This document shows, piece by piece, positions 42,666 to 63,052 of a DNA stretch of 64,000 nucleotides. Both the position numbers and the translations under genes were made by a program. The stretch comes from Bacteroidota bacterium. Lineage in GTDB: Bacteria > Bacteroidota > Bacteroidia > Chitinophagales > Saprospiraceae. The DNA lies in assembly GCA_030147525.1 (NCBI GenBank), contig JASBVF010000020.1:62001-126000 (forward strand). Direction: 5' to 3'. Numbering within the stretch: the first letter of the stretch is position 1; every line of letters starts with the position of its first letter. Under the pieces are notes generated by a model. That model did not search any database. It was given only the letters and a program-made list of their open reading frames with translations, and was not told where the DNA came from.

Positions 42666-43559
42666 ATGAAACGAACAATTCAAACCGTGTTACTGGCTGC
42701 TATCTGGACAACTCTCCTGATGCTGGGTAGTTTATCGCTTCAGGCTCAGGATGAAGATACCCAGCCGGAAAAAGATACCCGGCCAGTAAGAAATCTGTTC
42801 GAAAGTATTTGGCTGATCGATAACCAAACTGCCGTTGTCCCAATCAAAGGAACATTGGAAATGGATATTCAGCACCGCTTCGGTGCCGTAAACGACAATA
42901 AATTTCATGACCTCTACGGATTATTTGCCGCCTCAAATATCCGTCTCGGATTTAATTATGTGCCGATTGATAAACTACAGGTAGGCTTCGGTTTTACGAA
43001 AGAAAAACTGCTATGGGATTTCAACGCCAAATACGCCATTTTTCAGCAAGGCCGTGAAGGTGGTTCGCCAGTCAGTGTTACCTATTTTGTCAACATGGGC
43101 ATTGATACCAGGCTGGAAAAGCAATATAAATTTGATGAAACAGTTGACCGGTTCACTTACTTCCATCAGTTGATGATAGCCCGGAAGATAACGGATGACT
43201 TCTCGCTACAGGCGTCCGGCAGTCTTTCCTGGTTCAACTTCAGAGAACTTAACTACGATGCAGAGGGAACTCCCCTTGGCAGAGATGGTAACCGGCATTT
43301 TAACGTGGCATTTCTTGGCCGGTACAAAGTTACCCCTACCCTTGGTTTGATTGCCAACGTTGACTTACCGATCACTGACCAGGAGTTCATTGATGAAAAG
43401 CCCAATATCAGCTTCGGGGTCGAAATGGTATCCAGTTCTCACGCATTTCAGATCTTCCTCGGAAGATACAAAAGCCTCGTACCGCAATACAATAACATGC
43501 TCAATCAGAACAGTGATTTCATGATTGGTTTCAACATGACCAGACTTTGGAATTTCTGA
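42666..43559 (+). CDS. DUF5777-family outer-membrane beta-barrel protein, copy 2
   Basis: A 297-residue paralogue of the 28453 protein with the same signature (RPVRNLFESIWLIDNQTAVV, MDIQHRFG, LFAASNIRLGFNYVP) and a C-terminal strand GFNMTRLWNF. Signal peptide ends LSLQAQ. As in copy 1, it follows a haem lipoprotein gene. The 180-bp gap in front includes a terminator; no Crp/Fnr-type site of the standard layout is seen, so its promoter is unclear. Function unknown; a porin or docking role next to surface cytochromes is inferred. Confidence 0.82.
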   Translation: MKRTIQTVLLAAIWTTLLMLGSLSLQAQDEDTQPEKDTRPVRNLFESIWLIDNQTAVVPIKGTLEMDIQHRFGAVNDNKFHDLYGLFAASNIRLGFNYVPIDKLQVGFGFTKEKLLWDFNAKYAIFQQGREGGSPVSVTYFVNMGIDTRLEKQYKFDETVDRFTYFHQLMIARKITDDFSLQASGSLSWFNFRELNYDAEGTPLGRDGNRHFNVAFLGRYKVTPTLGLIANVDLPITDQEFIDEKPNISFGVEMVSSSHAFQIFLGRYKSLVPQYNNMLNQNSDFMIGFNMTRLWNF

Positions 43560-43631
43560 GTGTAAAATGTTAGATTTAGCTTCATACTTATTAAGGTATC
43601 GCCCACTTTGAATTTTCGTGATTTGTGGGCC

Positions 43632-43665
43632 AAAGCCGGCAGGGGCTTCAACCTGCCGGCTTTAA
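43632..43665 (+). terminator. terminator after the second DUF5777 gene
   Basis: AAAGCCGGCAGG, an 8-nt loop and CCTGCCGGCTTT form a perfect 12-bp stem followed by AATTTTG. Confidence 0.85.
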
Positions 43666-43754
43666 TTTTGAACATAGCTCCCCTCCAGTAAATGCGGCAT
43701 TGCCAATCATCTGATTTTTCAGTTTTTTTCAGTTTTCCCTTCTAATTAACTCAA

Positions 43755-43920
43755 CTGACAAAAGTCAGTATAGCCGATTTTAATTTTGATAACAAACATT
43801 TTACAAGATTATTGATTCAAAAACGCCTGATTTCTTAAAATAAATTTCCTGTTAGTGACTTTTATCACTCCTTCCCCTGATTAAGCTCAATTTCCAGGCT
43901 TCTGCCCCGCCCTACTTTTG
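43755..43920 (+). promoter_or_regulatory. three Crp/Fnr-type sites with a perfect -7 box before the YceI-porin operon
   Basis: CTGACAAAAGTCAG (43755-43768) lies 100 bp upstream of GTGACTTTTATCAC (43855-43868). CTGATTAAGCTCAA (43877-43890) is centred 22 bp after that and is almost the same as site 2 at 27937. TACTTTTG (43913-43920) is a perfect -7 box at 55.5 and 33.5 bp from the two proximal site centres, identical to the 27.9-kb promoter. Confidence 0.75.
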
Positions 43921-43943
43921 TAATATCAAAAAAAGAATAGAAA

Positions 43944-44525
43944 ATGAAAAATTTAACCATCCTCCTCACATTAATCACTTGTAGTTTAATACTAAATGCA
44001 CAGGACGATTTTAAGGTCGTCAACAGTAAAATTGAAATGGCCGGAACATCTACTCTTCACGACTGGACGGCTGACGTTACCAAAGCTTATGGCTCAGGAA
44101 AACTGAGTATGACCGCCGGCGAACTGACCGGCATCGATGCGCTCGCTATCACGATGGATGCAAAATCCATCAAAAGTGAAAAAGGTTCTACGATGGATAA
44201 CAACATCTACAAAACCTTGAAAGCTTCCAAATACCCGAGCATCAACTTTACACTGACAAAGGTGAATTCGCTGACCAAAAGAGGCAGCAGCTACGAGATC
44301 AAAGCCGATGGCAAACTGACCATCGCAGGTACTACGAAAACGATTTCACTCCTGGTCACAGGCCAGGAAAGCGGGGGAAACATCATCCTCAAAGGCTCGA
44401 AGACCCTGAAAATGACGGACTACAACCTGGAACCTCCCGTCATGTTCCTGGGCACTTTGAAAACTGCCGATGATGTAACCATCAAATTTGAAACCACCCT
44501 TTCCAAATCAAATCAGATCCGTTAA
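43944..44525 (+). CDS. YceI-family periplasmic lipocalin-like protein, copy 1
   Basis: A 193-residue protein with a signal peptide ending LILNAQ and the YceI fold: FKVVNSKIEMAGTSTLHDWT at the start, KYPSINFTLTKV in the middle (the F-T-L-T strand), and a C-terminal GTLKTADDVTIKFETTLS. YceI proteins bind isoprenoid chains such as quinones in a hydrophobic pocket. Beside quinol-linked NrfD complexes, a quinone-binding or quinone-transport role is plausible. It shares a transcript with the porin gene 47 bp downstream. Confidence 0.88.
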   Translation: MKNLTILLTLITCSLILNAQDDFKVVNSKIEMAGTSTLHDWTADVTKAYGSGKLSMTAGELTGIDALAITMDAKSIKSEKGSTMDNNIYKTLKASKYPSINFTLTKVNSLTKRGSSYEIKADGKLTIAGTTKTISLLVTGQESGGNIILKGSKTLKMTDYNLEPPVMFLGTLKTADDVTIKFETTLSKSNQIR

Positions 44526-44572
44526 TCAATCATATTTTAAAAACACTCCTTTCACAATTAAATAATCGAAAA

Positions 44573-45910
44573 ATGAAAAAATCACTGTTGCTAATCGTAT
44601 CCATGGCTTTTGCCATCTTATTTACCTCACAACTTAACGCACAAAACGACCTCCCGAACTTCCGTCCTTACGACCAGCGTGGCGTGAATGTGTTTGAAAC
44701 ACCTAAGGATAACAACACCTCCGAAGAAGGCCTCAAAGTCAAAGTCGGTGGTAACTTTACCCAGCAATTTCAGGCACTCAGCCACGAAACCAAGGCTGTA
44801 AGCATCGACACTGACGGCGACGGTAAGATCGACATCAACAACGACCTGATCGGATTGTCCAATGGCTTTAACCTGGCCACTGCCAACCTGAACATCGATG
44901 CCTTGCTGATGGACGGTGTGAGACTGAACCTCGTCACTTACCTTTCTTCCAGGCACCACCCGGAAACATGGGTAAAAGGCGGTTACCTGCAATTTGACAA
45001 GCTTCCTTTCCTCAACAGCTCTTTCGCTGACAAGGCAATGGAAAATATTACTATCAAGGCAGGTCACATGGAAATCAACTACGGCGACGCCCACTACCGC
45101 AGAAGCGATAACGGTGCTACACTTTACAACCCTTTCGTTGAAAACTACATCCTCGATGCGTTCACAACTGAAATCGGTGCGGAAGTGATCTACCAGAAAA
45201 ACGGCATCATCGCAGTAGGTTCTGTTACCGGCGGTGAAATCAAAGGCGACGTGCTCGAACAGCCAGCTTTGAATCCTGACGGTCCGGACAACCTGAATAC
45301 CAAAGCTCCATCACTCATTGGTAAACTGGGCTACGACAAGCAGATCAACGACGACCTGAGAGTACGGGTAACAGGCTCTGCTTACTACACTGCCAGCTCC
45401 AAGAGCAATACGCTCTACGGTGGCGACCGTACCGGCTCACGTTACTACCTCGTTATGGAAAATACCGATGCCAAGACTGACACCAAGTTTACCTCCGGCC
45501 GTTACAACCCGGGCTTCAGAGACAAAGTGGCTTCCTTCATGGGTAACGTTTTCCTGAAATACAAAGGCGTTGAATTCTTCGGAACTTACGAAAATGCCAA
45601 CGGACGTGGCTCCAACGAGAGCGAAATGAGAAACGCCACACAATTGGCCGGTGACCTGATCTTCCGCTTCGGTAAAAACGAAAACTTCTACGTCGGTGGC
45701 CGTTACAACACCCTGACCGCAGAAGTCGGAGGCAACGCAGACGATGTTACGATCAACCGGGTAGCAGGTTCTGCAGGCTGGTTCATCAACCAATACATCC
45801 TCGTGAAACTGGAATACGTCAACCAGGAGTACAAAGATTTCGCCCAGACAAGCATCCTGAATGGTGGTAAATTCAACGGTGTAATGTTTGAAGCGGCAAT
45901 TGGCTTCTAA
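44573..45910 (+). CDS. outer-membrane porin-like beta-barrel protein
   Basis: A 445-residue protein with a signal peptide ending SQLNAQ and long runs of alternating polar and aromatic residues (LKVKVGGNFTQQFQALSHET, NITIKAGHMEINYGDAHYRR), ending MFEAAIGF with a terminal Phe, the signature of outer-membrane barrels. DTDGDGKIDINND near residue 80 looks like a calcium-binding loop of EF-hand style. The family is a Bacteroidota porin-like group without assigned substrate. It follows the YceI gene in the operon, so it may supply the outer-membrane channel of the electron-transfer island. Confidence 0.78.
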   Translation: MKKSLLLIVSMAFAILFTSQLNAQNDLPNFRPYDQRGVNVFETPKDNNTSEEGLKVKVGGNFTQQFQALSHETKAVSIDTDGDGKIDINNDLIGLSNGFNLATANLNIDALLMDGVRLNLVTYLSSRHHPETWVKGGYLQFDKLPFLNSSFADKAMENITIKAGHMEINYGDAHYRRSDNGATLYNPFVENYILDAFTTEIGAEVIYQKNGIIAVGSVTGGEIKGDVLEQPALNPDGPDNLNTKAPSLIGKLGYDKQINDDLRVRVTGSAYYTASSKSNTLYGGDRTGSRYYLVMENTDAKTDTKFTSGRYNPGFRDKVASFMGNVFLKYKGVEFFGTYENANGRGSNESEMRNATQLAGDLIFRFGKNENFYVGGRYNTLTAEVGGNADDVTINRVAGSAGWFINQYILVKLEYVNQEYKDFAQTSILNGGKFNGVMFEAAIGF

Positions 45911-45940
45911 GAATAACTTAGAGATGGAATTTTAATGCAG

Positions 45941-45980
45941 AAAAGCTCCGGTTCGTCACATGGATGAACTGGAGCTTTTT
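45941..45980 (+). terminator. terminator after the porin gene
   Basis: AAAAGCTCCGGTTC, an 11-nt loop and GAACTGGAGCTTTTT form a stem with one G-T pair and a T-tail. Confidence 0.85.
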
Positions 45981-46126
45981 ACAACTCAGCAGGCGAGTTT
46001 GCGAGTAGACTCAAAGAGACAGACTGATTTTCAATTGATTAATCCCGGCATTTTCGCAAACCACTTTTTTCTGGATATCATCAGTCAACACTAAATAATT
46101 TCACCATGACACAACAGCCGTCTTTC

Positions 46127-46759
46127 ATGAAATATTTGCAAATTGTAATCCTCAGCGCAATAGTTACGCTGACAATGAACGCACAACCCAGCATTCTAAT
46201 GGTGAAAAAGAGTGCAGATCGTAATTTCCGTATCAGCCGGAACAGTTCCCTCAAACTCGAAGGCCAAACCAACATCAATGGTTTTACCTGCGACTGTAAT
46301 GAGGTGTTTCAGCCCCAGTCTCTTTCCTTCGAAGTGCGGGATGCCAGCGGACTGATTGCTAATTTCAAAGAAACCAGCCTCAATATTTCCGTAAAAAACC
46401 TCGACTGCGGTAACAAACTGATGAATAAGGATTTACAAAAAGCGCTGAATGCCGAAACCCACCCTTTCATCTCCATCGAGTTGCTGCAAATCAAACAGGA
46501 TCATTGCAACAGGTTGACCGAAATGAAAGACTGGATCAAAGTTAAAGCCCTCATTCGCCTCAACATCAACGGATGCAACCAGGACTACTGGCTCGACATT
46601 ACCACCAAAAAACTGGCTGATAACCGCTTCCGTTTCATCGGCAGCAAAAAGTTCTACATGAGTAGTTTTGGCGTCACGCCTCCAACTGCAATGATGGGTA
46701 TGGTGAAAGTGGAAGACGAAATCAAGATCAACCTCGATCTGGAAATTGCGGTCGATTAA
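46127..46759 (+). CDS. YceI-family-like secreted protein, copy 2
   Basis: A 210-residue exported protein with a signal peptide (MKYLQIVILSAIVTLTMNAQ). The mature part resembles YceI: SSLKLEGQTNINGFTCDCNE near the start, NAETHPFISIELLQIKQ in the middle and a C-terminal VKVEDEIKINLDLEIAV. It differs from the 43944 protein by five or more cysteines (CDC near the N-terminus, Cys after LD, DHC, GC), which may form disulfides. An earlier ATG at 46106 would add seven residues. No Crp/Fnr-type site of standard layout is seen in the preceding 195 bp. Confidence 0.72.
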   Translation: MKYLQIVILSAIVTLTMNAQPSILMVKKSADRNFRISRNSSLKLEGQTNINGFTCDCNEVFQPQSLSFEVRDASGLIANFKETSLNISVKNLDCGNKLMNKDLQKALNAETHPFISIELLQIKQDHCNRLTEMKDWIKVKALIRLNINGCNQDYWLDITTKKLADNRFRFIGSKKFYMSSFGVTPPTAMMGMVKVEDEIKINLDLEIAVD

Positions 46760-46777
46760 AAACTAATGAACCGGGAC

Positions 46778-49063
46778 TCACTCAATCATGATTTTCTTCA
46801 CCCGGACTTCTTGCTTGTTTTTAAAAACCAAAAAATAGACGCCTCCGCCCAGGCCGGCCACCTCAAGACTTCCGGATTCCTCCACCCGAAAAGTTTTGAC
46901 AATCTGCCCTGTAAGGTTCAAGAGCTCAACTTTCGTGTTTTTCAGACTGCCATCCGATTCAAAATAAATCCTGTCTTTTGCTGGATTCGGCCATACAGAT
47001 AATTGATTTTCAGCCACTTCTCTCACTTTTACCGGCATTTCATAAAAAACGGAATCCATCACCCCCACGCTCAGATTCCAATACGTCCCGCTGCCGGAAG
47101 TTTCCAGTTTGAGGGTTCTGACGAGGTAGGTCAGCATACCTTCCTCCGGTATTTCATCCTTAAAATATGGGGCAAGAATGGGCCCATTGTGCAGCAACAT
47201 AAACTCACCGGTGGACGCATTGAGTCGGTAAACCCGATAACCTGCCACAGCCTCATTTTGCGGTGCTGACCAGGTCAGTTCCACGGCGTTGGGTGTTGTT
47301 TGAAGGGATAAATTTTCAGGAGGTTTCACCGGATGCAGACGGAGAGTTGGGTCGCCCATCAGGGCAGTATGAACGAGCTGCGGGCCGGGATAGTAGTCGG
47401 CTTCCGTCGAATTCTGGGTGCGCAGCAGACTCAAGCCAATCGGTTCCCCCATCGCCATGTGGTGAAAGGTGAAAGGCGGATTGCCTGCCCAACAGCTCGT
47501 CAGCGTCCAGCCGGGCGAGGCGAGCGGCGCACGGAGGAAGTTGTTGGTGTTGTCCCAGTCACCGAACTGACTGCCCAGCAGCATGGTAAAAATATTCTTC
47601 AACGTATCTTTTGCAAAATCCTGGGTCGAGCCGATGCCGTTGGCGCTGGTGTGCGTGCCGCTGCCGCAGCCGTAAGACCAGAGGTAGCTCTCATTTTTCA
47701 TCGTTGAAAAATAGTCGAGCGCCTCCACATTTTCATGATGAAACATGGGCGCAAAATTCCTCCAGCCACTCGCAGCAGGGCTGGCCAAAACGATGTTCAG
47801 GTTGTCGTCGACAAGGGCACGGCGCTCCACGTTCCGCCGGCCTGTTTTAAAAAGGTGAGCTTTGTTCAGGTAGCGTCGGGTGAGTTCCACGTCGCTCAGC
47901 CCGAAGGCCGGCATGTCATACAAATCCACCCGCCCGACAGCCAACTCAACGACCGAAGGAATGGCCGACTGGTCAAATTTACCATCGCCAGGCACGTTGT
48001 GGTTGTAGCTGAACTGGGCCGTCGTGTTCGTCACCGTTTCATCCGTCCATTCGCCGTCCACATCGCCGTAATAAACATCGGCCGGCCAGGCGCCCCAGTG
48101 GTTTTCAACGTGGCCGTCCGGGTAAATACTGCCGGAATACGGCACCGGTATGTGCCCGAGCAGGTACAACATTTTCAGATCCGGTGTTTCGTCGTACACA
48201 TTGACAATCAAAGACTTAACCGCAGTCGCTGCTTCATTTCGATTCACTTCCCTGCGAATAACTTTCCAGCCATCGCCGGTCAGGTCCTGCTCCAGTTGCT
48301 CGATTTCAGCAGCCAACGGCAACGAGTAAACATCATCCACCAACAGTAAAATTGAGCCACGCTGCTCGACCGCAGGAAGTTGCATTCCGGCAAGGATGTA
48401 GCCATACTTTGGCCGCTCATCCAGCAGGGCGCCGGGCGGGCCGGAGGAGGCCAGTTCTTCACCTTTTGCATTCGTTAGTGTCCAGCGGGAGTTGTTGACC
48501 TGCATGTCAGGGCGGATAGTGATGACGAGCTGTTCGGTAGCATTTCCGTTGTCGCAAACGGTGAAAGTGTCACTTTTTTCAAAGCCAAAATTACTGCCCC
48601 CGGCCACCGTTTCACCGCACACCTGCACGATGTACCAGCCAAAACCGAAGTTGCAGCAGATACCATCGCCGTAGATATTTTTAAAAGTGAAAGTTAGCGT
48701 AGCGCCGGACGGCACTTCCACGGTATCCACGATGTTTTCGAATTCCTTTTTAAAAAAAGCATACTCATACGGCACGCCAACTGCCACGTTTGCATCGGAA
48801 AATTCAGTTGCACCCCAGGGCAATGAAGCAATAGGAACACCCCAGCCAGATTCGTCCGGCGTTTTTCTGTAAATGGTATAGCCCCCGTCCGACCAATCCC
48901 ATTCCCAGGCAAAGTCGAATTTCGGAGGATTTTCCTGTGCAACAGCCGACACCTGGACGGAGCGGTTGAGCGGGTCCTGCGCTGCTGTTTCACCAGAAAA
49001 AATAAAAAAGAGTAAAACCAGCGGCCAGAGCACTGTGCAAGGCCGGAGCATTGAGTTGTTCAT
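46778..49063 (-). CDS. gingipain-fold (C25-like) secreted protein with T9SS sorting domain, catalytic Cys apparently absent
   Basis: The 761-residue product has a signal peptide ending GETAAQ and a beta-rich N-terminal region with a CCNFGFGW loop. A C25-like caspase-fold domain (about 220-540) includes LLVDDVY, LYLLGHIPVPYSG, DVYYGDVDGEW and ELAVGRVDLYD. Then come a fibronectin III domain (about 560-650, VELTWSAPQNEAVAGYRVYR) and a type A T9SS domain (LSVWPNPAKDRIYFESDG to KKIMIE). In the active-site region the His is present (GSGTH), but the usual Cys position reads LLGSQFGDWD, with Ser. It starts 8 bp after the phosphopantetheinyl transferase stop and is therefore the last gene of the synthetase operon. 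Confidence 0.72.
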   Translation of the reverse strand: MNNSMLRPCTVLWPLVLLFFIFSGETAAQDPLNRSVQVSAVAQENPPKFDFAWEWDWSDGGYTIYRKTPDESGWGVPIASLPWGATEFSDANVAVGVPYEYAFFKKEFENIVDTVEVPSGATLTFTFKNIYGDGICCNFGFGWYIVQVCGETVAGGSNFGFEKSDTFTVCDNGNATEQLVITIRPDMQVNNSRWTLTNAKGEELASSGPPGALLDERPKYGYILAGMQLPAVEQRGSILLLVDDVYSLPLAAEIEQLEQDLTGDGWKVIRREVNRNEAATAVKSLIVNVYDETPDLKMLYLLGHIPVPYSGSIYPDGHVENHWGAWPADVYYGDVDGEWTDETVTNTTAQFSYNHNVPGDGKFDQSAIPSVVELAVGRVDLYDMPAFGLSDVELTRRYLNKAHLFKTGRRNVERRALVDDNLNIVLASPAASGWRNFAPMFHHENVEALDYFSTMKNESYLWSYGCGSGTHTSANGIGSTQDFAKDTLKNIFTMLLGSQFGDWDNTNNFLRAPLASPGWTLTSCWAGNPPFTFHHMAMGEPIGLSLLRTQNSTEADYYPGPQLVHTALMGDPTLRLHPVKPPENLSLQTTPNAVELTWSAPQNEAVAGYRVYRLNASTGEFMLLHNGPILAPYFKDEIPEEGMLTYLVRTLKLETSGSGTYWNLSVGVMDSVFYEMPVKVREVAENQLSVWPNPAKDRIYFESDGSLKNTKVELLNLTGQIVKTFRVEESGSLEVAGLGGGVYFLVFKNKQEVRVKKIMIE

Positions 49064-49071
49064 AAATTATT

Positions 49072-49821
49072 TCAGTAAAAATAAACGTGTGTAACTTTTA
49101 CTCCCGCCTGTTGTAGCCCTGTAAGCTGGGCGCCCGACACGGCAAGCGTTACTACAAAGTCCTCATTATCAAAGGTGTAAAGTGTAAATGCCTTATCTTT
49201 GAAAGGCAGCAGCCGCTCATCTGCCACTTTTACCCGGTTCATTTTTCCGGAGAGATCAATTTTGGGTAAATCTTCCACGAGACCAACGCCTGTCACTTTC
49301 AGCAGCGCTTCTTTCATGGTCCAGAACCGGTAAAAGTCCAGGTGATTGAAAACCCGGTCGCACTCTTTGGAAGAAAAATAATGCCCGGCAAGATCCCAGT
49401 ACTCAAAGTTTCGGTTGATTTTCTCGATGTCGACCCCGATTTCCCGTCGTGCAAAATCAAAGGCCAATGCGACCAGGTTGCCGGAGTTGGACAAGTTAAA
49501 TGGCAGGACGCTGCCGTAGTCAGCCAAGCGGGGTTTACCATATTGCCCTTCCTCTACAACCAGGTTGTCAGGCGCAACGCCCAACACCTCCGAGGTCATT
49601 TTACGGAGCATGCCCCTTCCTGCAAGGTAAACCTTGCGGTCTTTCATGAACCGGAACCGGGCTGCCTTGCGCAATTCCGCAGGAGACAGCAGTTTTCCCA
49701 ACTCAAAAATCAATTCGTTCGGCAGTTTCGCCACGTCAAAAAGTAGCAGACGGACTCCTGCCAGGCTAGGGTCGTTCCTCAAGTCGACCAGCTGAATAGC
49801 CTCCTCTGTGAAATGCTTCAT
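49072..49821 (-). CDS. Sfp-type 4'-phosphopantetheinyl transferase
   Basis: A 249-residue enzyme that moves the phosphopantetheine arm of coenzyme A onto carrier-protein serines. Family motifs are present: NLSNSGNLVALAF (substrate strand), REIGVDIEKI (Mg-binding Asp and Glu) and RFWTMKEALLKVTGVGL (the WxxKEA motif). The length fits the Sfp/Gsp class, used for secondary metabolism. It lies 77 bp after the synthetase gene on the same strand, and its obvious targets are the three carrier domains of that synthetase. Confidence 0.93.
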   Translation of the reverse strand: MKHFTEEAIQLVDLRNDPSLAGVRLLLFDVAKLPNELIFELGKLLSPAELRKAARFRFMKDRKVYLAGRGMLRKMTSEVLGVAPDNLVVEEGQYGKPRLADYGSVLPFNLSNSGNLVALAFDFARREIGVDIEKINRNFEYWDLAGHYFSSKECDRVFNHLDFYRFWTMKEALLKVTGVGLVEDLPKIDLSGKMNRVKVADERLLPFKDKAFTLYTFDNEDFVVTLAVSGAQLTGLQQAGVKVTHVYFY

Positions 49822-49898
49822 GTTTGTTCAAAATTTTGGGTTATGTATAGTGTTTGTAATACTCCAGTTTCAGGTTTTTGGGTGTGGTTTCTTCCTGA

Positions 49899-61922
<12,024 letters not shown>

Positions 61923-62125
61923 AGTGATTGCCTTAGGCGCAGACGTTAGCCAGCCTGACAAGGATTAAAACCGTCAGAATGAGGGGGGGAGGAAAAATAT
62001 CTGAAACTTCTGTTTGAGTGAAGACCAGAATACGAAACCAGTTTGGAGGTACAATTTTCTGATTGTATCGCCTGCCGGTGGGTAGATACCCGAGATAAAA
62101 TAAAGGGGGAGAATACTAAGGGCTA

Positions 62126-62156
62126 CAAAAATACGAGAAAAATTGCTGGGGCACAA
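62126..62156 (-). promoter_or_regulatory. promoter of the synthetase operon
   Basis: On the minus strand TTG (62154-62156), 20 nt, TATTTTTG (62126-62133) match the -33/-7 consensus. The leader is about 200 nt; I saw no obvious hairpin or riboswitch in it. Confidence 0.6.
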
Positions 62157-62295
62157 CCGCTTTGCCTTAGTTTTACGAATTCTTTTGTGACACCCTTTGC
62201 TCACACGCTATGGCCTGATTGTTGAAATTTAACAAATCAAACCGCCAATGACTCTGCTGAATACAAAATCAGACGAGTCTACAACTATCTTCCAG

Positions 62296-63051
62296 ATGAT
62301 ACTTTATCGGAAAATACTGATAATCAAGCCCATAGTTATTTTCTTCATTTTGTTCGGTGAAGCTGTCACTACCTTCGGCCAAACGATTGATTTCAATCAG
62401 GTCGTAACGCCTGAGGGCCAGCGACCTATCAGTTTTGAAGACTACCTCGTTCAGCTTGCGTGGCTTAACAATCCGCAAACGCAAATCCTGGCTTTTGAAA
62501 AAATGAAGGCACAAAAAGAAGTCGATCTGCAAAGAATGGACTGGATGAATGATGTGAAATTTAACTTCAACATCAACGAAGTAAGCCTTGCCAATGTCCT
62601 GCAGCCAAACCAGGATAACCTGGTGCTGTACCCGCTTTACCAGTTTTCCACCGGTGTGAGCCTGGGTAGTTTTACGACCAACAAAAAGAAACGGGAAATT
62701 GAGGAGATGGATGTGAAAATTTCAGAAATGGAAGGTAACCAGCACAAGCTGAGAATCAGGGCAGAGACGCTGGCCCGGTACAGAAAACTGCTGCTCTCCA
62801 TCGAAACGCTCAAGGTACGAGCTAAGGCAGAAGAGGACTCCCGCAACATTTACAACCTGTCTCAGCAACGATTTAAAAATGCCGAACTCGACCTTGAGGA
62901 TCTCCTGCGGGCTTCCGAGGCTTACAACAATGCACAGGAAAAACGCTTGGCAGCCGAGACCGATATCGAGCTTTCCAAATTGTCGCTGGAAGAAATCATC
63001 GGGGTGAAATGGGAGGTGGCGAAGCGGTACGAGGAGCGGCTGAAGAAATAA
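62296..63051 (+). CDS. TolC-like outer-membrane protein, short form
   Basis: A 251-residue protein with a signal peptide (ending TTFGQ). It has a long coiled-coil region (about residues 100-240; EMEGNQHKLRIRAETLARYR, RFKNAELDLEDLLRASEAYN) of the kind found in TolC-family proteins. It is about half the usual TolC length, with only one helical hairpin, so it is not a complete efflux channel. Such short forms occur beside exopolysaccharide or gliding loci in Bacteroidota. An alternative start at 62248 adds 16 residues without signal character. It is divergent from the synthetase operon, with a 370-bp intergenic region. Confidence 0.65.
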   Translation: MILYRKILIIKPIVIFFILFGEAVTTFGQTIDFNQVVTPEGQRPISFEDYLVQLAWLNNPQTQILAFEKMKAQKEVDLQRMDWMNDVKFNFNINEVSLANVLQPNQDNLVLYPLYQFSTGVSLGSFTTNKKKREIEEMDVKISEMEGNQHKLRIRAETLARYRKLLLSIETLKVRAKAEEDSRNIYNLSQQRFKNAELDLEDLLRASEAYNNAQEKRLAAETDIELSKLSLEEIIGVKWEVAKRYEERLKK

Positions 63052-63052
63052 A

